Shown: piece by piece, positions 25,160 to 34,093 of the stretch
Numbering within the stretch: position 1 is the stretch's first letter
How the letters are laid out: the number at the start of each line of letters is the position of its first letter
Assembly (NCBI GenBank): GCA_036388895.1
Contig: DASVQY010000063.1
Coordinates: 62,001-126,000 of the forward strand
From: SXVE01 sp036388895
GTDB taxonomy: Bacteria; Acidobacteriota; Blastocatellia; Pyrinomonadales; Pyrinomonadaceae
Length of the DNA: 64,000 bases
Direction of reading: 5' to 3'
Notes under the pieces: generated by a model
Told to the model about the DNA's origin: nothing
The model's input: the letters and a program-made list of their open reading frames with translations, nothing else
Databases searched by the model: none
Translations under genes and position numbers: made by a program

Positions 25160-25864
25160 TTGCGAACAAACAGAAATTTTCGTTATTACGATTTGATAAT
25201 GGCAGCTTTTGTGGCTGTCCTTTTATGCTCGAATTTGATTGGCGTGCATAAGGTTTCGTATGTAAATTTACCGTTTTACGGCGAATATATTTACGGCGCG
25301 GGCGTTTTATTTTTTCCGATCAGTTACCTTTTCGGTGATATTTTAACCGAAGTTTACGGTTACGCCCGCTCGCGAAAAGTCATCTGGGCAGGTTTCGGTG
25401 CTTTGATTTTCGCGTCGTTTATGTCTTTTGTCGTAACTTCCCTGCCGAACGCTAAAACCGTCACGCCGGAACAGCAGCAAGCCGTGAGCTTAATTTTCGG
25501 GCAAACGCCGCGCATTGTTTTAGCTTCGCTGACTGCGTTCTGGCTTGGTGAATTCGTCAATTCATTCGTTTTAGCGAAAATGAAGCTTTTCAGCGGCGGA
25601 AAATTTTTGTGGATGCGCACTGTTGGTTCGACAATTTTAGGCGAATTTGCCGATTCCCTTGTTTTTTATCCGATTGCGTTTTACGGGTTGTGGTCAAACG
25701 AACAGCTCATCAGCGTGATGATCGGCAATTATTTTATTAAAGTTTTATGGGAAGTTTTGGCGACACCGCTTACTTACATTATCGTCAACTTCCTCAAACG
25801 CGCTGAAAATATTGATTATTTTGACAAAAACACGAACTTCAATCCGTTCACTCTGGAAACTTAA
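25160..25864 (+). CDS. yhhQ: Queuosine precursor transporter (YhhQ/VUT family)
   Basis: YhhQ-family proteins import preQ0/preQ1, precursors of the tRNA base queuosine. The product is about 234 residues with six hydrophobic helices. Family landmarks are LLCSNLIGVHK in helix 1, FPISYLFGDILTEVYGYARSR, and GSTILGEFADSLVFYPIAFYG near the C-terminal end. The start is taken as TTG 25160 because ggag lies 7 bases before it and the upstream part overlaps the promoter. Queuosine genes proper are not in the window, so the organism probably salvages or synthesises the base elsewhere. Confidence 0.9.
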   Translation: MRTNRNFRYYDLIMAAFVAVLLCSNLIGVHKVSYVNLPFYGEYIYGAGVLFFPISYLFGDILTEVYGYARSRKVIWAGFGALIFASFMSFVVTSLPNAKTVTPEQQQAVSLIFGQTPRIVLASLTAFWLGEFVNSFVLAKMKLFSGGKFLWMRTVGSTILGEFADSLVFYPIAFYGLWSNEQLISVMIGNYFIKVLWEVLATPLTYIIVNFLKRAENIDYFDKNTNFNPFTLET

Positions 25865-25980
25865 CCGAACGTAAAAACTGGAAAATTCATAACGGAAAGC
25901 AGATAATAAACCGAAACTTAAATATTTTATTTTTCACCAAACAGTTTTCATTTCTACAACGTAAATTTTAGCTCTCGGTT

Positions 25981-28341
25981 ATGAGCGTTTCGTTAAAAAC
26001 CCCGATTCTTGACCTATACCGTTACGATATTGCCGGTCTTTCACAGGCTCTTGCCCGTAAATTAGCGCTGGCGATTGCAAATTTCGCATATAAAAATGAT
26101 TTGACTGAAGCGACAGTTGAAGATTTGCTGAATTATTTTCCGATGCGCTACGAAGACCGCTCGAATTTTATACAAATTGACGGGCTTTCCGACGGGTTGG
26201 AAGCATCTGTCGAGCTTTATGCACGCGTCGCGGGTGGCTTTCAGGTCGGAAAAAATCGCGGACCGAAAGCCCCGCCGCTTTTTATTTTCGAGGTTACGGG
26301 CGGCGATTTTGAAAGAACGCGCAAACCGGTTGTCGTCTGGTGGTTCGTTTCGGGCAAAGGAGCTTACAGAATCGTTGAATACTGGAAAAACAAGTTCGAG
26401 CGCGGAACGCGTTTCGTCGCTTACGGAAAATGGGAATGGGACGGACGCAGAAACACTTACGCGTTGCGAATTAACAAACCCGACGAATTGGAAATTTTAC
26501 CGAATTATGAAGACACGGAAAGTTTCGGGCTTTTGAAAAATCTTCTAAATTCCGAAACGCAGGAAAATCACGAACAAACGATCAATTTTTCAAAGACCGA
26601 AAACCGAAGACCGAAAACCAAAGCCCCGGAAGATGAAGAACTGCTGGAAGATATTGACACACCCGAACTTGCGATGATTCACGTCGGTCGCCGTGTTCCG
26701 GTTTATCGAAAATTAGGTCAGTTTCAAACGAAGCGGCTGCGCGAAATCGTTTACAACGTCCTGGAAAATCTCGATTCGGCTTCGGTTGAAGATAAACTCC
26801 CGCCGGATTTAATCGAGCGGCAAAAACTGATCAGCCGTTTTCAGGCGATCAAGGAAATTCATTTTCCGCCGGAAAATTCTAATATTTCCGATTACGAAAT
26901 GGCGCGAAGCGCGGCGCATTATCGTTTGATATTTGAAGAATTTTTCTGGGTTTCGTTCGCTTTGCAGCTCAAACGCGGCGACCGGACAAAAGAGCCGAAA
27001 GGCACGATTATCGAAATTTCGGATAAAACCTATGAAAGAATAAAAGCGCTTCTGCCTTTTACTCTGACCGGCGCGCAAGAACGCGTTATCAAACGCATCT
27101 ACGAAGATATGCAGTCGGACGCGCCGATGAACCGTTTAGTTCAGGGCGATGTCGGAAGCGGAAAAACGATTGTCGCTTTTCTGGCGATGTTCGCCGCGAT
27201 GGAAAACGGCTATCAAACCGCTCTGATGGCGCCGACGGAAATTTTAGCCGAACAACACGCGCGCAATGCGAAAAAACTTTTCGACGCCACGCCGTATCGA
27301 GCCGAATTATTAACAGGAAGTCTTCGCGCTGCCGAGAAGCGAAAAGTTCAAAACAATATTGCCAATGGCGATATTCAAGCCGTAATTGGTACACACGCAA
27401 TAATTCAAGAAGCGGTCGAGTTTGAAAAACTCGGACTCGCGGTCGTTGACGAACAGCATCGTTTCGGCGTAATGCAGCGCGGAGAACTTCGCGCTCGCGG
27501 CTATAACCCGGACATTCTGGTGATGACGGCGACGCCGATTCCTCGCAGCCTGGCAATGACGGTTTACGGCGATTTGGACGTTTCGATCATTGATGAGCTA
27601 CCGCCGGGCAGAACGCCGATCAAAACCGTCGTTGTCGGCGAAGATCAGCGCGGCGGCGTTTATCGAGGCATCGAACGCGAAATAAAACTCGGTCGACAAA
27701 TTTATATAGTTTACCCGCTCATCGAAGAATCAGAAAAGATGGATTTGAAGGCGGCGACGAAAATGTATGAAGAACTTTGCGTTAATATTTTTCCGCAATA
27801 CAAAGTCGGGCTGCTTCACGGCAAAATGAAAGCTGCGGAAAAAGAAGAAATTATGCAGCGATTTATCAGCGGCGAAACTCACATACTCGTTTCGACTACG
27901 GTTATCGAAGTCGGCGTTGACGTTCCGAACGCTTCGCTGATGATAATCGAACATGCCGAACGCTTCGGTCTTTCGCAGCTTCATCAACTGCGCGGGCGCG
28001 TCGGGCGCGGTGCCGAACAATCGTTTTGCGTTTTACTGACCGGCGACAAAAAAACCGCCGTCGCCAAAGAGCGTCTCGGTATTATGGAAGAAACAACCGA
28101 CGGTTTTCGCATCGCCGAAAAGGATTTGGAAATTCGCGGGCAGGGCGAAATTTTGGGAACGAGACAATCCGGCGTTCAAACCTTCAAAATCGGCAACATA
28201 ATCCGCGATCTGGAAATTCTCGAAACTGCCCGCGAAGAAGCTGAATTCTATTTGACTTCAAAACGCTTGACGCAGGAAACATCAACACTTATAGAGATTG
28301 CCAAATCGGACGCTCGTTTTCGTCTTGCCGGAATCGGATAA
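25981..28341 (+). CDS. recG: ATP-dependent DNA helicase RecG
   Basis: RecG remodels stalled replication forks and Holliday junctions. The 786-residue product has the N-terminal wedge/OB region, then superfamily 2 helicase motifs: Walker A QGDVGSGKTIVA, the DEQH box VVDEQHRFGV, MTATPIPRSLA, and QLRGRVGRG, with the C-terminal QSGVQTFKIGN. An unusual stretch near residues 195-225 (SKTENRRPKTKAP, DNA about 26591-26626) is coded by aaagaccgaaaaccg repeats, much like the inserts in pabB, and may lengthen the linker after the wedge domain. The protein is longer than typical RecG (about 690-700). Confidence 0.97.
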   Translation: MSVSLKTPILDLYRYDIAGLSQALARKLALAIANFAYKNDLTEATVEDLLNYFPMRYEDRSNFIQIDGLSDGLEASVELYARVAGGFQVGKNRGPKAPPLFIFEVTGGDFERTRKPVVVWWFVSGKGAYRIVEYWKNKFERGTRFVAYGKWEWDGRRNTYALRINKPDELEILPNYEDTESFGLLKNLLNSETQENHEQTINFSKTENRRPKTKAPEDEELLEDIDTPELAMIHVGRRVPVYRKLGQFQTKRLREIVYNVLENLDSASVEDKLPPDLIERQKLISRFQAIKEIHFPPENSNISDYEMARSAAHYRLIFEEFFWVSFALQLKRGDRTKEPKGTIIEISDKTYERIKALLPFTLTGAQERVIKRIYEDMQSDAPMNRLVQGDVGSGKTIVAFLAMFAAMENGYQTALMAPTEILAEQHARNAKKLFDATPYRAELLTGSLRAAEKRKVQNNIANGDIQAVIGTHAIIQEAVEFEKLGLAVVDEQHRFGVMQRGELRARGYNPDILVMTATPIPRSLAMTVYGDLDVSIIDELPPGRTPIKTVVVGEDQRGGVYRGIEREIKLGRQIYIVYPLIEESEKMDLKAATKMYEELCVNIFPQYKVGLLHGKMKAAEKEEIMQRFISGETHILVSTTVIEVGVDVPNASLMIIEHAERFGLSQLHQLRGRVGRGAEQSFCVLLTGDKKTAVAKERLGIMEETTDGFRIAEKDLEIRGQGEILGTRQSGVQTFKIGNIIRDLEILETAREEAEFYLTSKRLTQETSTLIEIAKSDARFRLAGIG
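26591..26626 (+). repeat. Short in-frame repeat stretch in recG
   Basis: The stretch repeats aaagaccgaaaaccg and gaagaccgaaaacc in tandem, in frame with recG. It resembles the ccaaagaccaaag repeats in pabB. The flanking region is acidic and of low complexity, consistent with a disordered linker that tolerated the insertion. Confidence 0.55.
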
Positions 28342-28379
28342 TAAAAAACGAACAATTTACAAAAATTTACACATTAATA

Positions 28380-28409
28380 TTGAATTATTTCGGCAAAAAC
28401 AGTTATATT
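28380..28409 (+). promoter_or_regulatory. Putative promoter upstream of the first rsmD-like gene
   Basis: TTGAAT (28380-28385), 18-bp spacer, TATATT (28404-28409) in the 243-bp gap after recG. The predicted leader is about 170 bases long, enough for regulatory structure, but I see no clear hairpin or known motif in it. Confidence 0.4.
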
Positions 28410-28584
28410 GTTTAGCTAAATGTTACACAATACTGATTTTCAAAAGTAACTGACAAATTCAAGCTGAAAGCCGAATATAATTCCCACCTGAAAATTCAAT
28501 TTTAGCTTTCATTTGTAATTCTGATTCCTAGAAAGGAATTTGTTAGTAAATTCTTTTAATCATTCACCCAAAAGGACAAACAAA

Positions 28585-29574
28585 ATGGATAACCGACGAC
28601 CAACATCAGCAACTAAACCCTTTAACCCCCGACGGTATTTCGATAAAAACAAACCGAACACTTCTACCGGCTACGCTAAATACAATCAGGGCAGTAACGA
28701 TAATCGAACGCCGAACCGCGATGGTAATGAACGTTTTCAAAATAACAACGAGCGTTTTCAAAATCGCGACACGCGCGGAAAATATCAACCGCGCGGCGAC
28801 GGCGGGAGCGTGCAGCAAAATCGCGACGGCAGAATCTCGCGCGACGGGCGTAATTTCCGCGATAACGGAAATTTCAGAAACAATCGAAGCAATTCCCCCA
28901 ACGGACAGGGCAAATTCATTTCTCGAAGCAATAATAAATTTAATCCCAAAACGCGCTCACCGTTAAAAGGCAAATCCGAAAAGCCCTGGCAAAAGGAAAA
29001 CAACATAAAAATCGTTTCGGATTTGCAGGTAACTGACGGCAAACACAAAGGAAAATATCTGCAAAATTCCGCTTCGGCGAAAATGCAGCCGACATCGCGG
29101 CGTCTGCGCGATATTATGTTCAAAATTCTTTTCCGACGCGTCAGAGCCGGACGTTTTCTCGATTTATGCGCCGGCGCGGGCACGATGGGAATCGAAGCGA
29201 TTTCGCGCGGCGCGCTGATCAGCACTTTTGTCGAGCGCTCGTCGAAAATGTGCAGTTTCATCAAGAAAAATTTAGAGTCGCTCGGCATCAAAGAGGGACA
29301 CGGCGAAATTTGCGAATTGGAAGCCGTGCCTTTTTTGAAAAAAATGGCTAAGCGCCGCCGCCAATGGGACGTGGTTTATCTCGATCCTCCGTCGGACTCC
29401 GATTACGAAGATATTTTGAGCTATCTTAAACGCGGAATTGCCCTCAAACCGTCCGGCGTGCTGGTCATCGAACATCCGGCGGAAATGTTTTTCCCGGAAA
29501 ATTTCGGCGTTCTCAAACGCTGGCGCGTTGTGGTTCAAGACGAGTCGGCTTTAAGTTTCTACGAAAGAAAATAA
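28585..29574 (+). CDS. RsmD-like methyltransferase with disordered Arg/Asn-rich N-terminal arm
   Basis: The 329-residue product has two parts. Residues 1 to about 135 are low complexity, rich in Arg, Asn, Gly and Gln (RGDGG, NRDGR, NFRNN), typical of an RNA-binding disordered arm. The remainder is an RsmD-type Rossmann methyltransferase with RFLDLCAGAGTMGIEAISRGA (S-adenosylmethionine site) and the closing ESALSFYERK. The motif IV that should read DPPY is DPPS (267-270), and the RPTxDRxRE N-terminal signature is degraded to TSRRLRD. It is followed directly by a standard rsmD. Start ATG 28585 has aaagga 8 bases before it. It may have a changed target or be a non-catalytic RNA binder. Confidence 0.85.
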   Translation: MDNRRPTSATKPFNPRRYFDKNKPNTSTGYAKYNQGSNDNRTPNRDGNERFQNNNERFQNRDTRGKYQPRGDGGSVQQNRDGRISRDGRNFRDNGNFRNNRSNSPNGQGKFISRSNNKFNPKTRSPLKGKSEKPWQKENNIKIVSDLQVTDGKHKGKYLQNSASAKMQPTSRRLRDIMFKILFRRVRAGRFLDLCAGAGTMGIEAISRGALISTFVERSSKMCSFIKKNLESLGIKEGHGEICELEAVPFLKKMAKRRRQWDVVYLDPPSDSDYEDILSYLKRGIALKPSGVLVIEHPAEMFFPENFGVLKRWRVVVQDESALSFYERK

Positions 29575-29579
29575 AACTC

Positions 29580-29668
29580 GATTACGAATTTCAAATTACG
29601 AATTTCAAATTAAAAGCAGATCCTTTTCAGCAAGCGCAATTCGTAATTGATAATTCGTAATTTAAAGA
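29580..29668. repeat. Dispersed AT repeats between the two rsmD genes
   Basis: Copies of attacgaatttcaa (direct) and aattcgtaattgataattcgtaattt (inverted) fill the gap and can fold into a stem. The sequence family matches that upstream of tig. The ribosome-binding region of the second rsmD seems to be derived from this repeat (no good Shine-Dalgarno). Confidence 0.65.
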
Positions 29669-29670
29669 CA

Positions 29671-30225
29671 ATGCGTATTATTGCAGGCGAATATCGCGGG
29701 CGGGTTTTGAAAAGCCCGCTCGATAACCGAACACGCCCGACCTCCGACCGTTTGCGCGAAACTTTATTTAATATTATTTCGCCAAAAATCAACGACGAAA
29801 CGCGCTTTCTCGATTTATGCGCCGGAACCGGAGCAATCGGAATCGAAGCGCTTTCGCGCGGAGCTTTTTTCGTGACGTTTGTTGATAAATCGCGCCGCGC
29901 CTGCGGTCTGATCGAGGAAAATCTCGATTTATTAGGCGTCCCCGAAGAAGAGACGGAAGTCGTTTGTCTGGCGGCAGAAAATTTTACTAACAAAAAACAC
30001 TCTTCGGGCTGGGATATAGTTTATTTTGATCCGCCGTATCAAGCCGATTACTCGATGGTTTTACGCGATTTCGGCGATGCCGAGTCAACTCTCCTAAACG
30101 AAGACGGCTTTATGATTGTCGAGCATCACGCAAAAAATGCTTTATCCGATTCTTACATAAATCTTCGCCGCTGGCGTTTGGTAAAACAAGGCGAAACCTG
30201 CCTCAGTTTTTACGAAAGAAATTGA
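29671..30225 (+). CDS. rsmD: 16S rRNA (guanine966-N2)-methyltransferase RsmD
   Basis: RsmD methylates G966 of 16S rRNA during 30S assembly. From ATG 29671 the product is 184 residues with the standard start MRIIAGEYRGRVL, the TRPTSDRLRETLFNI signature, the AdoMet motif FLDLCAGTGAIGIEALSRGA, and the catalytic DPPY (120-123). The ORF is open further upstream, but that part comes from the repeat, so the ATG at 29671 is chosen. It is a paralogue of the preceding gene; both end in SFYERN/K, suggesting a tandem duplication. Confidence 0.95.
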   Translation: MRIIAGEYRGRVLKSPLDNRTRPTSDRLRETLFNIISPKINDETRFLDLCAGTGAIGIEALSRGAFFVTFVDKSRRACGLIEENLDLLGVPEEETEVVCLAAENFTNKKHSSGWDIVYFDPPYQADYSMVLRDFGDAESTLLNEDGFMIVEHHAKNALSDSYINLRRWRLVKQGETCLSFYERN

Positions 30226-30311
30226 ATTTTTCTCTAACTCTCGCAAACAAATTGAAAATTCTTGCCCTGCGCGATTTACATTTAAGCTCTAACAATAAAC
30301 AATTGAACTAA

Positions 30312-31229
30312 ATGAAGATTTTCGTTTGGCTTATTCTATGTTTGATTTGGGGAACGACGTGGATTTTCATCAAAATCGGGCTTGAAGATTTGCCTCCGGT
30401 TACTTTCGCCGCCGCCCGTTTTATTCTCGCAGTCTTAATTTTAGCCGTCGTAATTGTATTTCAGCGATTGCCTTTGCCGAAAACCGTTAATGAATGGAAG
30501 TTGATGGCGCTTACCGGCATTTTGCAGTTTTCTGTAAATTACAGTCTGGTTTTCTGGAGCGAACAATATATTTCTTCGGGTTTGGCTGCTGTTTTGCAGG
30601 CGATGATAACGGTTTTCGGACTTGTCTTAGCCTGGATTTTTTTGCCAGCCGAACGAATTACGCGTTTAAAGATTTTCGCCGTTATAATCGGGATAGTCGG
30701 CGTTTCGGTGATTTTCATCGAACAATTACAAGTAAACAGTTTAATGGCATTTGCCGGCTGTGTCGCAATTGTCATCGGGGCGTATGCCGCTGCGCAAGCC
30801 TCGATTTTAGTCAAGGCGAAAGGTGGCGGACATCACCCCGGAAGTATGGTCTTCGCGCAGATGATCTGCGGAATACCTTTGCTCGTTTTGTACGCGCTCG
30901 TTCATGAAGGCAATCCGCTGAATTTCCATTGGACGTGGCGCGCCGTAATTTGTGTCTTATATTTGACGATTCTCGGAACAATCGCCGCCTTTTGGCTTTA
31001 TTACTGGCTTTTAAGTAAAATCGAATCAACGAAAGCGATGATGATTTCGCTCGTCACGCCATTGATTGCGGTAATTATCGGCGCAGTTTTCCTTGGGGAA
31101 ACGATTCCGCCGCAAACTTTTTTCGGCGGAATTTTGATTTTAGCCAGTATCGGTTTGATCGTTTTCAGAAAGAAAAACAATTCACAAAAAGAAGTCGGGG
31201 AAATAAAGGAAATAAATTTGCAAGTTTGA
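30312..31229 (+). CDS. EamA/DMT-superfamily transporter
   Basis: The 305-residue protein has ten hydrophobic helices in two EamA repeats, starting with WLILCLIWGTTWIFIKIGLED and with the second repeat showing LYYWLLSKIESTKAMMISLVTPLIA and FLGETI. Members export metabolites such as amino acids or nucleotides; the substrate here is unknown. A second, only distantly similar DMT transporter is at 55555-56442. The following gene, aroC, is 75 bp away on the same strand. Confidence 0.88.
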   Translation: MKIFVWLILCLIWGTTWIFIKIGLEDLPPVTFAAARFILAVLILAVVIVFQRLPLPKTVNEWKLMALTGILQFSVNYSLVFWSEQYISSGLAAVLQAMITVFGLVLAWIFLPAERITRLKIFAVIIGIVGVSVIFIEQLQVNSLMAFAGCVAIVIGAYAAAQASILVKAKGGGHHPGSMVFAQMICGIPLLVLYALVHEGNPLNFHWTWRAVICVLYLTILGTIAAFWLYYWLLSKIESTKAMMISLVTPLIAVIIGAVFLGETIPPQTFFGGILILASIGLIVFRKKNNSQKEVGEIKEINLQV

Positions 31230-31304
31230 AATCGTCGCCGGAATAAATCGAGAAAATTTATTCCGATTTATGTTCTAAATCGTTCTTTTACTTAAAAATA
31301 AGCA

Positions 31305-32471
31305 ATGCAATTTAAGTTTACAACTGCCGGAGAATCGCACGGAAAAGCGCTTGTCGCAATTGTCGAAGGCTTGCCCGCCGGTCTTGCGATTGATGTCGAA
31401 AAAATCAACCGTGAGCTTTGGCGCAGACAGCAGGGTTACGGTCGCGGCGGGCGTATGAAAATCGAAAGCGACACCATAGAATTTCTTTCCGGCGTCCGGC
31501 ACGGTAAAACGCTCGGTTCGCCCGTCGCTTTGATGATCGAAAATCGAGATTTCGTACACTGGCAGGAAGTGATGGCGAGCGAAAAACTCGAAACGCAGCC
31601 GAAAAATCCGCGTCTCGTCACTCGTCCCCGCCCGGGTCACGCCGATCTCGCTGGCGGACAAAAATTTCAAACCAGAGATCTGCGCGACATTTTGGAGCGA
31701 GCTTCCGCCAGAGAAACAGCCGCCCGCGTCGCTTGCGGCGCACTTGCCAAACAGCTTTTAGAAAATTTCGGAATCGAAATAAAAAGCCACATCGTCAAAC
31801 TCGGCAGCGTTCCCGAATTTCCTTTACAAAAGAGTTGGAGCGAAATCGCCGCTATCGCTGAAAATACCCTGCTCAATTGCGCCGATGCGGAAATCGAGGC
31901 GCAAATGGTCAGCCTCGTTGACGAAGCAAAAAAAAACGGCGACACGCTCGGCGGAATTTTCGAAGTTGTCGCGAAAAACGTCGTTATCGGATTAGGATCG
32001 CACACTTCATGGAACGAAAAACTCGACGGACGAATCGCTCAAGCCTTTATGTCAATTCAAGCCGTTAAAGCCGTCGAAATCGGCGAAGGTGCGGCAAACG
32101 CTGGAAAATTCGGCTCGGAAGTTCACGACGAAATTTATTACCAAGACAGCAATTTTCGCCGGAGCACAAATCGCGCGGGCGGGCTCGAAGGCGGCATCAC
32201 AAACGGCGAAGAACTCCGTGTGCGCGGTTATCTGAAACCGATTTCGACTTTAAGAAAAGCGCTGCATTCGGTTGATATTAATTCAAAAGCCGAAGATTTG
32301 GCGGCTTTTGAGCGTTCGGACATTACGGCGGTTCCAGCGGCTGGCGTTATCGGCGAAGCGATGCTCGCGATTGTTCTCGCAAACTCGATGCGCGAGAAGT
32401 TCGGCGGCGATTCGATTGACGAAATGCGACGAAATTACGAAAGTTACATTCAATCGCTTCAAAACTACTAA
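31305..32471 (+). CDS. aroC: Chorismate synthase
   Basis: AroC converts EPSP to chorismate, the branch point for aromatic amino acids and folate, using reduced FMN. The 388-residue product has the signatures TAGESHGKALVAIVEGLPAG, RHGKTLGSPVA and RPRPGHADLAGGQKF, and REASARETAARVA-like RASARETAARVACGA. The length is in the normal range. PabB, which uses chorismate, lies 8 kb upstream on the same strand. It converges with purD across a 70-bp gap with only a weak hairpin. Confidence 0.97.
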   Translation: MQFKFTTAGESHGKALVAIVEGLPAGLAIDVEKINRELWRRQQGYGRGGRMKIESDTIEFLSGVRHGKTLGSPVALMIENRDFVHWQEVMASEKLETQPKNPRLVTRPRPGHADLAGGQKFQTRDLRDILERASARETAARVACGALAKQLLENFGIEIKSHIVKLGSVPEFPLQKSWSEIAAIAENTLLNCADAEIEAQMVSLVDEAKKNGDTLGGIFEVVAKNVVIGLGSHTSWNEKLDGRIAQAFMSIQAVKAVEIGEGAANAGKFGSEVHDEIYYQDSNFRRSTNRAGGLEGGITNGEELRVRGYLKPISTLRKALHSVDINSKAEDLAAFERSDITAVPAAGVIGEAMLAIVLANSMREKFGGDSIDEMRRNYESYIQSLQNY

Positions 32472-32541
32472 TCAAACTTGTTCACAAAAATCGGCTTGCC
32501 TGAAAACACTGCGGCAGGTAATTGTTCGTATTTGGACACAC

Positions 32542-33813
32542 TTATTTTCCGATATCTCTACGATATTGCATTCCGTTCCAACTTATTTTACCGGCGGCTT
32601 CATACGCTTTTCGGAGAGCGTTTTCCAAATTCTCAGCCGTTGCCGTCACGCCTAAAACTCTGCCGCCGGCAGTGGTAAATTCCCCATTTTCATTTTTTCG
32701 CGTGCCAGCGTGAAAAACTGCGATATCTTCTGAGTTCTTAAAGTTCTCCAAGCCGTGAATTATATCTCCCGTTTGCGCTTTTTGCGGATAGCCTTTTGCG
32801 GCGAGCACCACGCACGCAGAATTTCCCTCTTGCCATTCGATTTTTGTATTTTCGAGCTTGCCGGAAATTATTGCTTCGCAAATTTCCGTTAAATCCGTTT
32901 TCAAGCGAATCAAAATCGCCTGCGTTTCCGGGTCGCCGAAGCGCGCATTGTATTCCAGCACTTTCGCGCCGGTTTCCGTCATCATCAAACCCAGAAAAAG
33001 AACCCCGCTAAACGGGAAATTTTCTGTTCGGCAGCCTTCCAGCGTCGGCACAATAATTTCCTCGATTATTTTTTCTGTTTGTTTTTCGCTCAGCAAACTC
33101 GAATCCGTAATCGTTCCCATTCCCCCGGTATTTGCTCCCGTATCGCCTTCCCCGATGCGTTTATGATCGCGTGTTGGCGGCATCAAAGCAAAATTTTTAC
33201 CGTCGGCGAATAATAGAAGCGAAACTTCCCTGCCGAACAGACATTCTTCGAGAACGATTTTACCGGCAGCAACTTCGCCCACTAAATTTTGCAGTTCATT
33301 AATCGCATCAGCCGCTTCAGCCCGATTTGCCGCGACAACAACACCTTTTCCCGCCGCAAGTCCGTCGGCTTTGACGACAATGGGAATTTTTTCGTCGCCG
33401 AATTCACCGGATTCCAAAATTTCAATTGCTTCGAGCGGGGAAAAAGCTGTTTTGTAGCGGGCGGTCGGGATTTTGTGCCGCATCATAAAATCCTTTGCGA
33501 ATGACTTGCTCGCTTCGAGTTCGGCTGCCTTACGGCTTGCTCCGATAATTCTCAGATTTCGTTTTTCAAATTCGTCAACTATTCCGAGCGCAAGCGAAGT
33601 TTCGCCGCCGACAAAGGTTAAATCAATCGAATGATGCCCGGCAAAATCCGCCAGTTCCATAATTTTGTCAGGTTTTATCGGCACGCATTCAGCGATTTCG
33701 GCAATTCCGGCGTTGCCTTCCGCACAATAAAGTTTTGATAATCCAGGGCTTTTACTGAAAGCCGCACAAATTGCGTGTTCGCGCCCGCCTGAACCGACAA
33801 CTAAAATTTTCAT
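32542..33813 (-). CDS. purD: Phosphoribosylamine-glycine ligase
   Basis: PurD joins glycine to phosphoribosylamine, the second step of purine synthesis. The 423-residue product begins MKILVVGSGGREHAIC and shows the ATP-grasp features VKADGLAAGKGVVVA and LEECLFGREVSLL, and the region RDHKRIGEGDTGANTGGMG, all diagnostic. It is monocistronic, away from other pur genes apart from purA at the window edge. Start ATG 33813 is secure. Confidence 0.97.
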   Translation of the reverse strand: MKILVVGSGGREHAICAAFSKSPGLSKLYCAEGNAGIAEIAECVPIKPDKIMELADFAGHHSIDLTFVGGETSLALGIVDEFEKRNLRIIGASRKAAELEASKSFAKDFMMRHKIPTARYKTAFSPLEAIEILESGEFGDEKIPIVVKADGLAAGKGVVVAANRAEAADAINELQNLVGEVAAGKIVLEECLFGREVSLLLFADGKNFALMPPTRDHKRIGEGDTGANTGGMGTITDSSLLSEKQTEKIIEEIIVPTLEGCRTENFPFSGVLFLGLMMTETGAKVLEYNARFGDPETQAILIRLKTDLTEICEAIISGKLENTKIEWQEGNSACVVLAAKGYPQKAQTGDIIHGLENFKNSEDIAVFHAGTRKNENGEFTTAGGRVLGVTATAENLENALRKAYEAAGKISWNGMQYRRDIGK

Positions 33814-34093
33814 TATTTTTTTTGATTAATCTGAATATTTTCGCTTGAATTCAACGAAACTTGACACTTCAAGTTAATAGTTATAAGTTCAAATTCAGAT
33901 AACGTCATTTTTTTGAAATTGATTTACAGAACGTTAACTCTCACATTAAAATGTACTATAAATACGATATTTAACCTGAACCGACCCCAATTTGTTTCTG
34001 TCGAGTATCGTCATTTAATAAAGTTAATTTGAATAAATTCCCCCATTTATTCGAATTGACAGAATTTACAAACAAGCAGGGAGGGAAACTACA
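33814..34093. other. Divergent regulatory gap between purD and the zinc-ribbon gene
   Basis: This 280-bp gap has no gene. It holds a perfect 7-4-7 palindrome, aacttga-cact-tcaagtt (33858-33875), 45 bp before the purD start, which could be an operator. TTAACT (33934-33939) and TATAAA (33957-33962), 17 bp apart, could be a promoter for the zinc-ribbon gene. A strong ggagg ribosome-binding site is at 34080-34084. No purine riboswitch-like structure is recognised. Confidence 0.4.

Noticed and set aside
27089..27556. 155-codon minus-strand open frame within recG
   Set aside because: It lies opposite the RecG helicase motifs, which are clearly coding; the Arg/Ser-rich product is a shadow translation.
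32472..32541. Hairpin between aroC and purD as a terminator
   Set aside because: Only a weak ttgcctg/caggtaa stem with one G-U pair and no U-tract; not enough to call.
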